Notes under the pieces: model-generated
Seen by the model: only the letters and a program-made list of their open reading frames with translations
What the model was told of the DNA's origin: nothing
The model's database searches: none
Assembly: GCA_965246835.1 (NCBI GenBank)
Contig: CBDFFQ010000001.1
Location: 2,046,001-2,110,000 of the forward strand
DNA from: JANPPS01 sp965246835
GTDB taxonomy: Bacteria > Pseudomonadota > Alphaproteobacteria > Acetobacterales > Acetobacteraceae
Direction of reading: 5' to 3'
DNA length: 64,000 bases
Part shown: positions 35,336 through 43,958 of the stretch, piece after piece
Numbering within the stretch: position 1 is the first letter of the stretch
Layout of the letters: each line of letters opens with the position of its first letter
Made by a program: the position numbers and the translations under genes

Positions 35336-36141
35336 CGGCCCTGCTGGAGCTGCGCGGCCTGACCCGGCGTTATGCCGGGCTGGTGGCGGTGGATGCAGTC
35401 GACATGGCGGTCCAGCCCGGCACCATCCACGCCGTGATCGGCCCCAACGGCGCTGGCAAGACCACGCTGTTCAATCTCGTGTCGGGCCTGGTCGCGCCGA
35501 GTGCCGGCTCGATCGTGCTGGACGGCGCCGATGTTTCGTCATGGCCGGCGGAGCGGCGGGCCGCGCGGGGCCTCGGCCGCACGTTTCAGAATATCCGCGT
35601 GTTCACCGACATGACGGTGCTGGAGAATGCTCTGACCGGCCTGCATACGCGGCTCCATGTGGGCCTGGTGGCCACCGCGCTGCGCCTGCCCCGGTTCCGA
35701 ACCGAGGAGCGGGGCGCCGTGGCCCGGGCCCGGGAGGCGCTGGCGCTGGTGGGATTGCAGGACAAGGCGGAGCTGCCGGGCGGTGCGCTGTCCTATGGCG
35801 ATCAGCGCCGGCTTGAGATCGCGCGCGCCATGGCGCCGGCGCCCCGCCTGCTGCTGCTGGACGAGCCCGCGGCCGGCATGAACCCGGCGGAAACCGAGGC
35901 ACTCGGCACGCTCGTGCGCCGCCTGCGGGATGCCGGCACCACCGTGCTGTTGGTCGAACACGACATGGGCTTCGTGATGGACATCTCCGACCGTGTGACG
36001 GTGCTGAATTTCGGCCGGCTGATCTTCGAAGGCGAGCCCCATGCCGTGCGGCAGGAGCCCGCGGTGATCGAGGCCTATCTCGGCCCGAAGGTGGCCGCTC
36101 GCCTGGCCGAGGGAGCGCGTGCCGGGGTGCGCGGCGCATGA
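35332..36141 (+). CDS. livG: Branched-chain-type ABC importer ATPase LivG, second set
   Basis: A 269-residue ATPase: Walker A GPNGAGKT (37-44), the signature LSYGDQRRLEIARAMA and Walker B LLLLDEPAAGMNP, followed by VEHDM. RTFQNIRVFTDMTVLENAL is the family's conserved Q-loop region. GTG start, both ends overlapping neighbours by four bases. Confidence 0.93.
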   Translation: MTALLELRGLTRRYAGLVAVDAVDMAVQPGTIHAVIGPNGAGKTTLFNLVSGLVAPSAGSIVLDGADVSSWPAERRAARGLGRTFQNIRVFTDMTVLENALTGLHTRLHVGLVATALRLPRFRTEERGAVARAREALALVGLQDKAELPGGALSYGDQRRLEIARAMAPAPRLLLLDEPAAGMNPAETEALGTLVRRLRDAGTTVLLVEHDMGFVMDISDRVTVLNFGRLIFEGEPHAVRQEPAVIEAYLGPKVAARLAEGARAGVRGA

Positions 36142-36845
36142 GGCTCGAAGTGGAAGGGCTCGCCGTCTGCTACGGCCGGACGGACGCGGTGAAGGGCATC
36201 GACCTCATCGTACCGGAGGGGCAGGTCGTGTGCCTGATCGGCGCCAACGGGGCGGGCAAGACCACGACGATGCGGGCCATCTCCGGTCTTACGAGGGCGC
36301 GGGCGGGGCGAATCCGGTTTGGCGGGGTGGACATCACGCGCCGGGCCGCGCACCGGATTGCGGCGGCGGGCCTGCGCCAGGTGCCGGAGGGGCGGCAGTG
36401 CTTCGCCGAGCTGACGGTGCAGGAGAACCTGACGCTCGGCGCCTATCTCGTGCCCGGCGCCGCTGAGATCGCGCGTCGGCAGGATCAGGTTTTGACTCGA
36501 TTTCCGCGGTTGCGGGAGCGGTTGCAGCAATTGGCCGGGTCCCTGTCGGGCGGGGAGCAGCAGATGCTGGCGATCGGCCGGGCTCTGATGGGGGCGCCGC
36601 GCCTGTTGTTGCTGGATGAGCCGAGCATGGGGTTGGCGCCGCTGTTCGTGGAGGAGATCTTCGCCATCATCGCCGGGCTGAAGGCGGAGGGCACCACGAT
36701 CCTGTTGGTGGAGCAGAATGCCTCGGCCGCGCTGGACATTGCCGATCACGCATACGTGCTCGAGACCGGTCGGATCGTGCTGTCGGGCCCGGCGGCTGAA
36801 CTGGCGCGAAATCCAGCCGTCGCGGCGGCGTATTTGGGCGGATAG
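36138..36845 (+). CDS. livF: Branched-chain-type ABC importer ATPase LivF, second set
   Basis: A 235-residue ATPase: Walker A GANGAGKT (35-42), LSGGEQQMLAIGRAL, Walker B LLLLDEPSMGLAP and the canonical LivF switch VEQNAS. It ends the second importer operon. No periplasmic binding protein is encoded before argH or after this gene, so this importer must borrow one from elsewhere in the genome. Confidence 0.93.
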   Translation: MRLEVEGLAVCYGRTDAVKGIDLIVPEGQVVCLIGANGAGKTTTMRAISGLTRARAGRIRFGGVDITRRAAHRIAAAGLRQVPEGRQCFAELTVQENLTLGAYLVPGAAEIARRQDQVLTRFPRLRERLQQLAGSLSGGEQQMLAIGRALMGAPRLLLLDEPSMGLAPLFVEEIFAIIAGLKAEGTTILLVEQNASAALDIADHAYVLETGRIVLSGPAAELARNPAVAAAYLGG

Positions 36846-36958
36846 GGTTACGATTGGTCACGTTCCGGCGGGGTGAACGGCCTTTATTTCGCCACGGATC
36901 GGCGCCATGTTTTGCTCACCGGGACGCGAAATCCCGCCCCAACGTATAGGTGTCAGTC

Positions 36959-37288
36959 ATGGCCCGCATCGCCGCTTTGCTTTCCGCAATTCCTGTTGTC
37001 GCCGGGTTGGCGATGGCGCCAGGTGTCGCGCATGCCGATTGGTATCGCGGCGGATACGGGGGGTATCGCGGCGGGTATGGTCATGGGTATGGCTACCGTG
37101 GGTATGGCGGCGGCGCAATCGTGGGTGGCGCGCTGCTGGGCCTTGGGCTCGGGGCAGCCTTGGCCGCGCCGCGCTATTACGCGCCGCCCCCGGTGTATTA
37201 CGCGCCGCCCCCGGTTTATTACGCGCCGCCGCCGCCGGTCTACTACGCCCCGCCGCCCGCTTATTATCCGCCGGCTTATTACCGGTAG
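36959..37288 (+). CDS. Small secreted Gly/Tyr/Pro-rich repeat protein
   Basis: A 109-residue protein with a clear signal peptide (cleavage likely after GVAHA). The mature part starts with a Gly/Tyr/Arg-rich stretch of YGG and YRGG units, then a hydrophobic glycine-rich segment GGAIVGGALLGLGLGAALAA that could insert in a membrane, and ends in four to five YYAPPPV-like repeats. Similar short proteins are common cell-surface or periplasmic proteins of unknown function in alphaproteobacteria. The ATG at 36959 is preceded by AGG; an in-frame GTG at 36950 is an alternative. Confidence 0.75.
   Translation: MARIAALLSAIPVVAGLAMAPGVAHADWYRGGYGGYRGGYGHGYGYRGYGGGAIVGGALLGLGLGAALAAPRYYAPPPVYYAPPPVYYAPPPPVYYAPPPAYYPPAYYR
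37175..37285 (+). repeat. Tandem 21-bp coding repeat (YYAPPPV units)
   Basis: Units beginning with tattacgcgccgcc start at 37175, 37196 and 37217 (the third with a 3-bp insertion), followed by degenerate units at 37241 and 37262. The first two units differ at a single base, which suggests recent slippage. They encode the Tyr/Pro tail of the small secreted protein. Confidence 0.85.
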
Positions 37289-37321
37289 GTTCTTGCTGTG
37301 GGTGGGGGAGCGGCAAGCCTG

Positions 37322-37348
37322 GCGCTCCGGGGTTCTGAGCCCGGGCGC
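37322..37348. terminator. Hairpin between convergent genes
   Basis: The arms gcgctccggg and cccgggcgc pair with one bulged base around an 8-nt loop. It lies in the 86-bp gap between the repeat-protein gene (+) and the fumarylacetoacetase-family gene (-), where both transcripts must end. No T-run follows. Confidence 0.4.
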
Positions 37349-37374
37349 TGTCCCCCGGACCCCACCAGTAATGC

Positions 37375-38058
37375 CTACACGATCGTCGTGCGCACCGTGC
37401 CGACGCCGGCGACCATGCCTTCCAGCACATCGCCCCGCTTCACCGCCGCGACTCCTTCGGGTGTGCCGGTGAAGATCAGGTCGCCCGCCGCGAGCCGCAC
37501 CAGCTTCGACAGATAGGCGATCGTCTCCGGCACGCTCCAGATCAGCTTCGCGAGGTCGCTGCTCTGCCGCACCGCGCCGTTCACCTTCAGCTCGATCGCG
37601 CCCGCGCCGGGGTTCACGCCGGAAGCCGGCACCAGTTCGCCGATCGGCGCCGAATGGTCGAATCCCTTGCTCATGTCCCAGGGGCGCCCGGCCTTCTTGG
37701 CCTCGGCCTGCAAGTCCCGCCGGGTCATGTCCAGCCCGGCGGCATAGCCCCACACATGGCGCAGCGCGTCCGCCTCCGCGATGTCCACTCCGCCGGAGCC
37801 GAGCGCCACCACCAGCTCCATCTCGTGATGCACGTCCGCCGTCATGGACGGATACGGCATGTCGGCGCCCCCGGTCAGCAGGGCGTCGGCCGGTTTGGTG
37901 AAGAAGAACGGCAGCTCCCGGTCGGGATCGTGCCCCATCTCCCGCGCATGCTCGGCATAGTTCCGGCCCACGCAGAAAATGCGGCGCACGGGAAACAGGC
38001 CGCCGCCCTTGACCGGGATCGCGGTCTGCGGCGGGGCGGCGATCACATACTCGGCCAT
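37375..38058 (-). CDS. Fumarylacetoacetate hydrolase-family enzyme
   Basis: A 227-residue single-domain FAH-family protein. The block RIFCVGRNYAEHAREMG, FFFTKPADAL and the metal-binding region HHEMELVVALG are recognisable, as is the C-terminal GDLIFTGTPEGVAAVKRGD. The family includes acylpyruvases, fumarylpyruvate hydrolases and 2-oxo acid decarboxylases that act on aromatic ring-fission products. The length and the internal SKGFDHSAPIGELVP resemble the YcgM/FAHD1-like acylpyruvase group. The ATG at 38058 starts MAEYVIA; it is divergent from the dicarboxylate carrier. Confidence 0.9.
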   Translation of the reverse strand: MAEYVIAAPPQTAIPVKGGGLFPVRRIFCVGRNYAEHAREMGHDPDRELPFFFTKPADALLTGGADMPYPSMTADVHHEMELVVALGSGGVDIAEADALRHVWGYAAGLDMTRRDLQAEAKKAGRPWDMSKGFDHSAPIGELVPASGVNPGAGAIELKVNGAVRQSSDLAKLIWSVPETIAYLSKLVRLAAGDLIFTGTPEGVAAVKRGDVLEGMVAGVGTVRTTIV

Positions 38059-38168
38059 GCCAGACTTTCCTTGGTTGATCGATCGATCATATCCGGTCCC
38101 GCCACCCGGAAATAGGGGTCGCCAACGCCGCCGGGTTCGGCTACGTGGCGCACAAAGGGAAGCGTCAA

Positions 38169-39452
38169 ATGGTCGTAACAGGCTCGAAATCACTCTACTT
38201 GCAAGTGCTGGTCGCAGTCACGCTGGGCGTGTTGCTCGGGCATTTCTATCCGGACTGGGCGGTGCAGATGCAGCCGCTGGGGGACGCGTTCGTGCGCCTG
38301 GTAAAGATGGTGATCGCGCCGATCATCTTCATCACCGTCGTGGTCGGGATCGCGAAGCTCACCAGCACCGCGGGCGTGGGGCGGATCGGGCTGAAGGCGA
38401 TCATCTATTTCGAAGTGCTGACCACCGCCGCCATGCTGATCGGCCTGGCGGTCGGGCATTTCTTCGCGCCGGGGGTGGGGGTCAATGCCGATCCCGCCGG
38501 GCTGAAGGCCGGAGCGGTCGCGCGCTATATCGACCCCAAGGCGCATGCCAGCGTCACCGATTTCCTGATCAACATCATCCCGGACCAGGTGGTGAACGCC
38601 TTCGCCCGCGGTGATATTCTCCCGGTGCTGTTCTTCGCCGTGCTGTTCGGCGTGGCGCTGGCCAAGGTCGGGGAGCGGGCATCTCCGCTGGTGCACATCA
38701 TCGACCAGGTGGGTGCCGCGATGTTCGGCGTGGTGGCGCTGATCATGCGGGTGGCGCCGATCGGGGCGTTCGGCGCGATGGCGTTCGCGATCGGGCGCTA
38801 TGGGATCGGGACGCTGGGCAACCTGCTGTATCTGATGCTCGCATTCTACGTCACCTGCGCCGTGTTCGTGTTCGTGGTGCTGACGGCGGTGCTGGCCAGT
38901 TGCGGCCTCAACATGATCCAGCTCATGCGTTACTTGAAAGAAGAGTTCTTCATCGTGCTGGGCACCTCCAGCTCGGAATCGGCGCTGCCGACGCTCATGG
39001 AAAAACTCGAGAACATGGGCTGCTCCCGCCCGCTCGTGGGCCTCGTGGTGCCGCTCGGCTACGCCTTCAACCTGGATGGCACCAGCATCTATTTCACGAT
39101 GGCCATCGCCTATATCGCGCAGGCGCTGAACATTCCGCTGAGCGGCTATGACTGGCTGGTGATCCTGAGCGTGCTGCTGCTGACGTCCAAGGGGGCCGCG
39201 GCGGTGACGGGCGGCGGGTTCATCACCCTGGCGGCCACACTCGGCACGCTGGCGGGCAAGATCCCGGTGGAGGCGATCGTGCTGGTGTTCCCGATCGACC
39301 GCTTCATGTCGGAGGCGCGGAGCATCACCAACCTGTTCGGCAACGCCGTCGCCACCATATTCGTTGCGAAATGGGAAGGTCAGCTCGACATGGAGCGCGC
39401 CCGGGCCGTGCTGGCCCGGCATACGGCGCCGGAGTTGGTGAGCCGCGCCTAA
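38169..39452 (+). CDS. Dicarboxylate/amino acid:cation symporter (DAACS, DctA/GltP type)
   Basis: A 427-residue secondary carrier with 8 or more membrane segments. The serine-rich re-entrant loop GTSSSESALPTLMEKLE, the GYAFNLDGTSIYFT motif and the VVLPS-like region match C4-dicarboxylate and glutamate carriers (DctA/GltP). It would import fumarate, succinate, malate or glutamate with Na+ or H+. Start ATG 38169 with AAAGGGA 9 bp before it. It faces away from an FAH-family gene whose products would be C4 acids, an attractive but unproven link. Confidence 0.9.
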   Translation: MVVTGSKSLYLQVLVAVTLGVLLGHFYPDWAVQMQPLGDAFVRLVKMVIAPIIFITVVVGIAKLTSTAGVGRIGLKAIIYFEVLTTAAMLIGLAVGHFFAPGVGVNADPAGLKAGAVARYIDPKAHASVTDFLINIIPDQVVNAFARGDILPVLFFAVLFGVALAKVGERASPLVHIIDQVGAAMFGVVALIMRVAPIGAFGAMAFAIGRYGIGTLGNLLYLMLAFYVTCAVFVFVVLTAVLASCGLNMIQLMRYLKEEFFIVLGTSSSESALPTLMEKLENMGCSRPLVGLVVPLGYAFNLDGTSIYFTMAIAYIAQALNIPLSGYDWLVILSVLLLTSKGAAAVTGGGFITLAATLGTLAGKIPVEAIVLVFPIDRFMSEARSITNLFGNAVATIFVAKWEGQLDMERARAVLARHTAPELVSRA

Positions 39453-39475
39453 CACCCGGCGGCGAGCCCGCCAGC

Positions 39476-40237
39476 ATGCCGCGCGCCCCGGCCTGGTTCA
39501 GGGGCGTGCGGGACCGGGCGGCGTTCTACGCGGTTCTGGCCGTGTTCGGCCTGTCGTTCCTGTCCACGAGCGTCGTGGGCGCCGGGCTGGTCTGGGTGCT
39601 GCCGGGGCGCTGGCGGGCGCCGGTGGGGCGGGCCATCATGCGGCAGGGGTTCCGCCTTTGTCTCGGGGCCATGCGCGCCACCGGCATGTGCACGATCGAG
39701 GCCTCGGCGCTCGATGCGCTGGCGGATGCGCGGGGCCTGGTGATCGCGCCCAACCACCATTCGCTGCTGGACGTGCTGCTGATCGTCTCACGCGTGCCCA
39801 ACGTCGTATGCGTCACGAAGGCCAGCTTGTGGGACAATCTGTTCCTGGGCGGGATGGTGCGGCTGGCGGGCTTCATCCGGAACGACGCTCCGTTGAAGCT
39901 GGTGCGCGCCGCCGCCCTGGAGCTGGAGGCCGGTGCCAATCTGCTCATCTTTCCGGAGGGCACGCGCGCGCCACCCGGAGCTCCCATGGGCGTGTTTCGC
40001 CCCGGATTCGCACTCATGGCCAAGGCCGCCGGCGCGCCCATCCAGATGGTGTTGATCGAGGCCAACACGCCCTATTTGCAAAAGGGCTGGCCCCTGCTGC
40101 GCCGCCCGGCCTTGCCGCTGGCCTACCGCGTGCGGCTCGGCCCCCAAATCGTGGTCGGGCCCGGCCCGGTCACGCCGCTGGTGGCGCGTCTGGAACAAGA
40201 CGTGCGGGACGCGCTGGGCGGTGGGGCCGTGCGATGA
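39476..40237 (+). CDS. PlsC-family 1-acyl-glycerol-3-phosphate-like acyltransferase
   Basis: A 253-residue membrane-associated acyltransferase with one N-terminal hydrophobic segment (SFLSTSVVGAGLVWVLP). The catalytic motif H94-x4-D99 (NHHSLLD) and the phosphate-binding FPEGTR (159-164) are complete. Such enzymes acylate lysophospholipids or other acceptors. Its overlap with a GT2 gene (ATGA) and the nearby halogenase-like and methyltransferase genes recall the acyltransferase/glycosyltransferase pairs of aryl polyene clusters, a comparison made from memory. The ATG at 39476 lies 23 bp after the carrier gene. Confidence 0.88.
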   Translation: MPRAPAWFRGVRDRAAFYAVLAVFGLSFLSTSVVGAGLVWVLPGRWRAPVGRAIMRQGFRLCLGAMRATGMCTIEASALDALADARGLVIAPNHHSLLDVLLIVSRVPNVVCVTKASLWDNLFLGGMVRLAGFIRNDAPLKLVRAAALELEAGANLLIFPEGTRAPPGAPMGVFRPGFALMAKAAGAPIQMVLIEANTPYLQKGWPLLRRPALPLAYRVRLGPQIVVGPGPVTPLVARLEQDVRDALGGGAVR

Positions 40238-40983
40238 CGCCGTCCCGCACGCATCTGGTGGTGATCCCCACCTACAACACCGGCGCCCCGCTGCTGGAAC
40301 GCACCGTGTGGGACGCGCGGGCGGCGTGGAACCCGGTCTGGGTCGTGGTGGATGGCAGCACGGACGGCTCGGCCGACGCCTTGGCCGGCGCCGACCCGTC
40401 CCTGTGCGTGCTGGTGTCACCCGATAACCGGGGCAAAGGCGCCGCCGTGCGCCGCGCCCTGTTGGCGGCGGAGCAGGCCGGCTTCACCCACGCGCTGGTG
40501 ATGGATGCGGACGGGCAGCATCCGGCGCCGCAGATCGCCGAGTTCATGGCCGCCTCCATGGCTGCACCGGGACACATGGTGCTGGGCCGCCCCGTGTTCG
40601 GGCCGGATGCGCCGCTGCTACGGGTGCGGGGGCGGCGCATTTCGAACTGGTGGGCGCGGCTCGAAACCCTGGGCGCCGGGGTCGATGACAGCCTGTTCGG
40701 CTTCCGGGTGTACCCGATCGCGGCGCTGAACCGCGTGATGGCCGGGCGGGGCATGCGCGGCTTCGATTTCGACCCGGCTGCCGTCGTGCGCCTCACCTGG
40801 GCCGGAATCCCCGCCCTCAATGTGCCGGCGCCCGTCCGCTATCTGCGGCCGGAGCAGGGGGGCGTGTCGCACTTCCAATACAGGCGGGACAATCTGCTGC
40901 TGATCCGGCTGCATACGCGGCTGGTGTTCGGCATGCTGCGCCGGCTGCCCGGCTTCCTCATGCGCGGAGGCGCCTGGCGCTAG
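40234..40983 (+). CDS. Family 2 glycosyltransferase
   Basis: A 249-residue GT-A fold enzyme with the nucleotide-sugar motif VVVDGSTDGS at 37-46 and the metal-binding D91-A-D93 (MDADGQHP). There is no membrane segment. It overlaps the acyltransferase gene by four bases. It would transfer a sugar to a lipid or polyene acceptor; the donor is unknown. Its stop overlaps, tail-to-tail, the stop of the deacetylase gene on the other strand. Confidence 0.85.
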   Translation: MTPSRTHLVVIPTYNTGAPLLERTVWDARAAWNPVWVVVDGSTDGSADALAGADPSLCVLVSPDNRGKGAAVRRALLAAEQAGFTHALVMDADGQHPAPQIAEFMAASMAAPGHMVLGRPVFGPDAPLLRVRGRRISNWWARLETLGAGVDDSLFGFRVYPIAALNRVMAGRGMRGFDFDPAAVVRLTWAGIPALNVPAPVRYLRPEQGGVSHFQYRRDNLLLIRLHTRLVFGMLRRLPGFLMRGGAWR

Positions 40984-41849
40984 CTTGCCTGCCGGGCGAT
41001 GACGGGTTCGGGACTTGCTGAACGATCCGTTACCGGACGCGGTTGCGGCAGCGTCACCGCGCGCAGTCCGTTGGCGTGGATTGCGTCCAGCACCGCCGGC
41101 AGCGCCTCCAGCACCACAGGCCGGCCCTGGGGCGAGAGGGCGCTCGATCCGTCATGCAGCAGCAGGATGTCGCCGCCCGCGAGTTGGCGCACCAGCCGCC
41201 GAGCCACGCGCGCCGGGTCGGCGCATCGCGTGTCGAAGGCCCGGCGGGTCCAGGACGCGTGCATCAGGCCCGTGGCCGCCAGCACCGGATCGAGCAACGG
41301 GCTCCGCATTCCAAGCGGTGCGCGCAGCCAGCCCGGCGCCACCCCGGTCAGCTCCGCAAGGATCGCCTGCCCCCGCCGCACTTGGTCGGCGATGGCGCGC
41401 GGGCCATAGGCGGCGAACAGGCTGGGATGCGACCAGGTGTGGTTCTCCACCCGGTGCCCGCGCCGGGCGATATCCTCGATCAGGCCGGGGTGGCGCGCCG
41501 CACGGGCGCCGATACAGAAGAACGTGCCCCGCGCGCCGGCGCCGTCCAGCAGATCGAGCACGCGGGGCGTGACCTCCGGGTCCGGCCCGTCATCGAAGGT
41601 GAGCGCCACCTCCGGCCCCGGCCCCAGATGGGTGAGCGTGCTGCCCGTCAACTGGCTGCGCGGATTGAGGCCGAGCGCCAGGAGTGCATGGTTCCCCACC
41701 AACGCCCCGCCCAGCCAGGGCCAGACTTCCGGGAGTCCTGCCACCACCGCGAGCCCGGCCACATGGACGGCGATCGAGGCCCGCACAAGCCGCGTCGGCT
41801 GCCAAGGCCGGGCCGGTAGGGCGGTGTGATGCGATCGGGGTATCGGCAT
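40980..41849 (-). CDS. Polysaccharide deacetylase (NodB-homology domain)
   Basis: A 289-residue protein with one or two hydrophobic segments near the N terminus (ASIAVHVAGLAVVAG) and a NodB domain from about residue 80. Motif 1 is TFDDGPDP (84-91, Asp86 and Asp87), and motif 2 is H137-x3-H141. Such enzymes remove acetyl or similar groups from polymeric amino sugars. The ATG at 41849 is chosen because further upstream residues lack family similarity; an earlier start at 41909 is possible. It overlaps the GT2 gene end by four bases. Confidence 0.87.
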   Translation of the reverse strand: MPIPRSHHTALPARPWQPTRLVRASIAVHVAGLAVVAGLPEVWPWLGGALVGNHALLALGLNPRSQLTGSTLTHLGPGPEVALTFDDGPDPEVTPRVLDLLDGAGARGTFFCIGARAARHPGLIEDIARRGHRVENHTWSHPSLFAAYGPRAIADQVRRGQAILAELTGVAPGWLRAPLGMRSPLLDPVLAATGLMHASWTRRAFDTRCADPARVARRLVRQLAGGDILLLHDGSSALSPQGRPVVLEALPAVLDAIHANGLRAVTLPQPRPVTDRSASPEPVIARQAS

Positions 41850-41976
41850 GGGGCTAGACCAGAGGGCGATGGCCGAAAAAGCAAGCGTCCCGGCTCGAAA
41901 AATCGTCACGACGGCGTATCTAGGTGGCTGGACAAATCAGGGTCGGCTTGGTGAAGTGCCCACCTGCGGAGGACAC

Positions 41977-43281
41977 ATGGCCGAAACGATTGCGTGCGAC
42001 GTGCTGGTGGTTGGCGGCGGCCCCGCGGGGAGCACGGCCGCGGCGCTGCTGGCCGAACAGGGGCGGGACGTCGTGCTGCTGGAACGGGAGGCGCATCCAC
42101 GCTTCCACATCGGCGAGAGCCTGCTGCCGCGCAACCTCGCGCTGTTCGACCGGCTCGGCGTGCTGGAGGAGGTCCGCGCCATCGGCGTGCACAAGCCCGG
42201 CGCCGAGTTCATCTCCGACGAGACCGGGCGCACCATCCCGTTCCCGTTCCGGCACGCGCTGGATGCCACCTACCCCCATGCCTGGCAGGTGCGGCGCGCG
42301 CAACTGGACGAGATCCTGTTCCGCAACGCCGCCCGCCGCGGGGCGCGCACGATGGAGCGCACCCGGGTCGGCCGCGTGCACCTGGCATCGCCGGGCGCCC
42401 GTGCCGTGGTGGAGGCCCAAGGCCCGGACGGCGCGATCCGCTTCGAGCCGCGCTACGTGCTGGACGCCACCGGCCGGGACGCGCTGCTGGCCGGAGCCCT
42501 GAAGCGCAAGCGCTCCAACAAGCAGAACAACACCGCCGCCCTCTATGCCCATTTCCGCGGCATGCCCCGCCGCACCGGGGAGACCGAGGGCTACATCACC
42601 ATTCACCTGGCGCAGGATGGCTGGTTCTGGACCATCCCGCTGCAAGACGACGTGATCAGCGTGGGCTTCGTCGGCAATCAATCCGCCTTCAAGGGCCGGC
42701 GCGGCACCCCGGCCGATCTGTTCATGGCCCGCATCCGCCAAAGCCCCACGCTGTCGGCCCGCATGGGCCAGGCCGAACCGGTGTCGGAGGTGTTCAGCGC
42801 CGCCAACTACTCCTACCGCGCGACGGAGGGGCATGGGCCCGGCTATATGATGATCGGGGACGCGTTCGGCTTCGTGGACCCGATGTTCTCGACCGGGGTG
42901 CTGATGGCCATGACGGGCGGGGAGCGCGGGGCCGAAGTGGCGCACGTGGCGCTCGATGACCCCGCCCGCGGCGCCGCGATGGCCGCCCGCGCCGGCCGTG
43001 ACCTGGGCCGGGCCATGGATCGCGTGGGCTGGTTGATCTACCGCATCAACGATCCCGTGCTGCGATCGCTGTTCTTCGCGCCGAAGAACACGCTGCGAAT
43101 GCGGGACGGGATCATCAACCTCCTGGCCGGCAATTTGCAGGGCGGGTGGCGGGCGGAGATTCCGGTGCTGGCGTTCAAGACCGTCTATCACACCGCGCAC
43201 CTGCTCCGGCGGCTCGGCGTGCCGGTGGGGGCGGAGGAGGCGCCGTCCGTCCTGCCGCGCGCGATGGTGCCCGCCGAGTAG
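41977..43281 (+). CDS. Flavin-dependent halogenase-like FAD oxidoreductase
   Basis: A 434-residue flavoprotein of the tryptophan-halogenase/geranylgeranyl-reductase superfamily. It has GGGPAGST (13-20), the GESLLP block (46-51), a lysine at 73 in HKPGAEF at the position of the catalytic halogenase Lys, and the halogenase signature W-x-W-x-I-P (WFWTIP). GDAFGFVDPMFSTGV is the second FAD motif. Halogenation of a phenolic or pyrrolic substrate is possible, but related enzymes only hydroxylate or reduce. The ATG at 41977 is preceded by GGAGGA. A methyltransferase gene follows 5 bp later. Confidence 0.85.
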   Translation: MAETIACDVLVVGGGPAGSTAAALLAEQGRDVVLLEREAHPRFHIGESLLPRNLALFDRLGVLEEVRAIGVHKPGAEFISDETGRTIPFPFRHALDATYPHAWQVRRAQLDEILFRNAARRGARTMERTRVGRVHLASPGARAVVEAQGPDGAIRFEPRYVLDATGRDALLAGALKRKRSNKQNNTAALYAHFRGMPRRTGETEGYITIHLAQDGWFWTIPLQDDVISVGFVGNQSAFKGRRGTPADLFMARIRQSPTLSARMGQAEPVSEVFSAANYSYRATEGHGPGYMMIGDAFGFVDPMFSTGVLMAMTGGERGAEVAHVALDDPARGAAMAARAGRDLGRAMDRVGWLIYRINDPVLRSLFFAPKNTLRMRDGIINLLAGNLQGGWRAEIPVLAFKTVYHTAHLLRRLGVPVGAEEAPSVLPRAMVPAE

Positions 43282-43286
43282 CGGTC

Positions 43287-43958
43287 ATGACGGTTGCCGC
43301 CGTGATGGACGGCCCCGCGGTGCTGGACCGCGTGGCGTCGCGCTACCGGGCCTGCCGCCGGTTCACCCGACATTACGTTGCCTCCAAGGTGCGGCGGGAT
43401 CCGATGCACCTGGCCATCCTGCGCCTCGCCGCCGCGCGGCCATTCGGCGCCGTGGTGGATATCGGCTGCGGCCGGGGTCAGGTGGGGATCGCGCTGCTGG
43501 AGGCCGGGGCGGCGGCGCAAGTGCTGGGGCTGGATTGGGCCGGCGCGTCGCTGGACGATGCGCGCCGGGCCGGGGCGGGGCTGGCGTTCACGGCCCGGGA
43601 GCAGGATTTGGCGCAAGACCCTGGCATCCCGGATTGCGACACGGCGTTGCTGCTGGATGTGCTGTATACGCTCGGGCGGGACCGCGCCCTCCGTCTGCTG
43701 GCCGCCACCGCCGCGTCGGCCCGGCGCCGCATCGTGATCCGCACGCTCGACCCCGCCCGCGGCGCCCGGAGCGCGCTGACGATCGGGCTCGAGCGGCTGT
43801 TCCGCGCGGTCTGGCCCCATTCCGGCGCCGTGACCGATCCGGTCCCGATCCCGATGTTGACTGCGCTGCTCGAGGGCGCCGGCTTTCTCGTCGAGATCGT
43901 GCCATGCTGGGAGGGAACGCCATTCGCCAACGTGTTGCTGGTGGCGGAGCGGGCGTGA
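43287..43958 (+). CDS. SAM-dependent methyltransferase
   Basis: A 223-residue class I methyltransferase. Motif I is VVDIGCGRGQVG (residues 57-68) with the acidic strand-2 end GLDW at 88-91. The substrate is unknown. Coupling with the halogenase-like gene (5 bp) and overlap with the MlaC-like gene (TGATG) suggests action on a lipid or phenolic product of the same lobe. The preceding RHYVASKVRRDPMHLAIL helix is typical of small methyltransferases in aryl polyene and fatty-acid-type clusters, from memory. Confidence 0.82.
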   Translation: MTVAAVMDGPAVLDRVASRYRACRRFTRHYVASKVRRDPMHLAILRLAAARPFGAVVDIGCGRGQVGIALLEAGAAAQVLGLDWAGASLDDARRAGAGLAFTAREQDLAQDPGIPDCDTALLLDVLYTLGRDRALRLLAATAASARRRIVIRTLDPARGARSALTIGLERLFRAVWPHSGAVTDPVPIPMLTALLEGAGFLVEIVPCWEGTPFANVLLVAERA

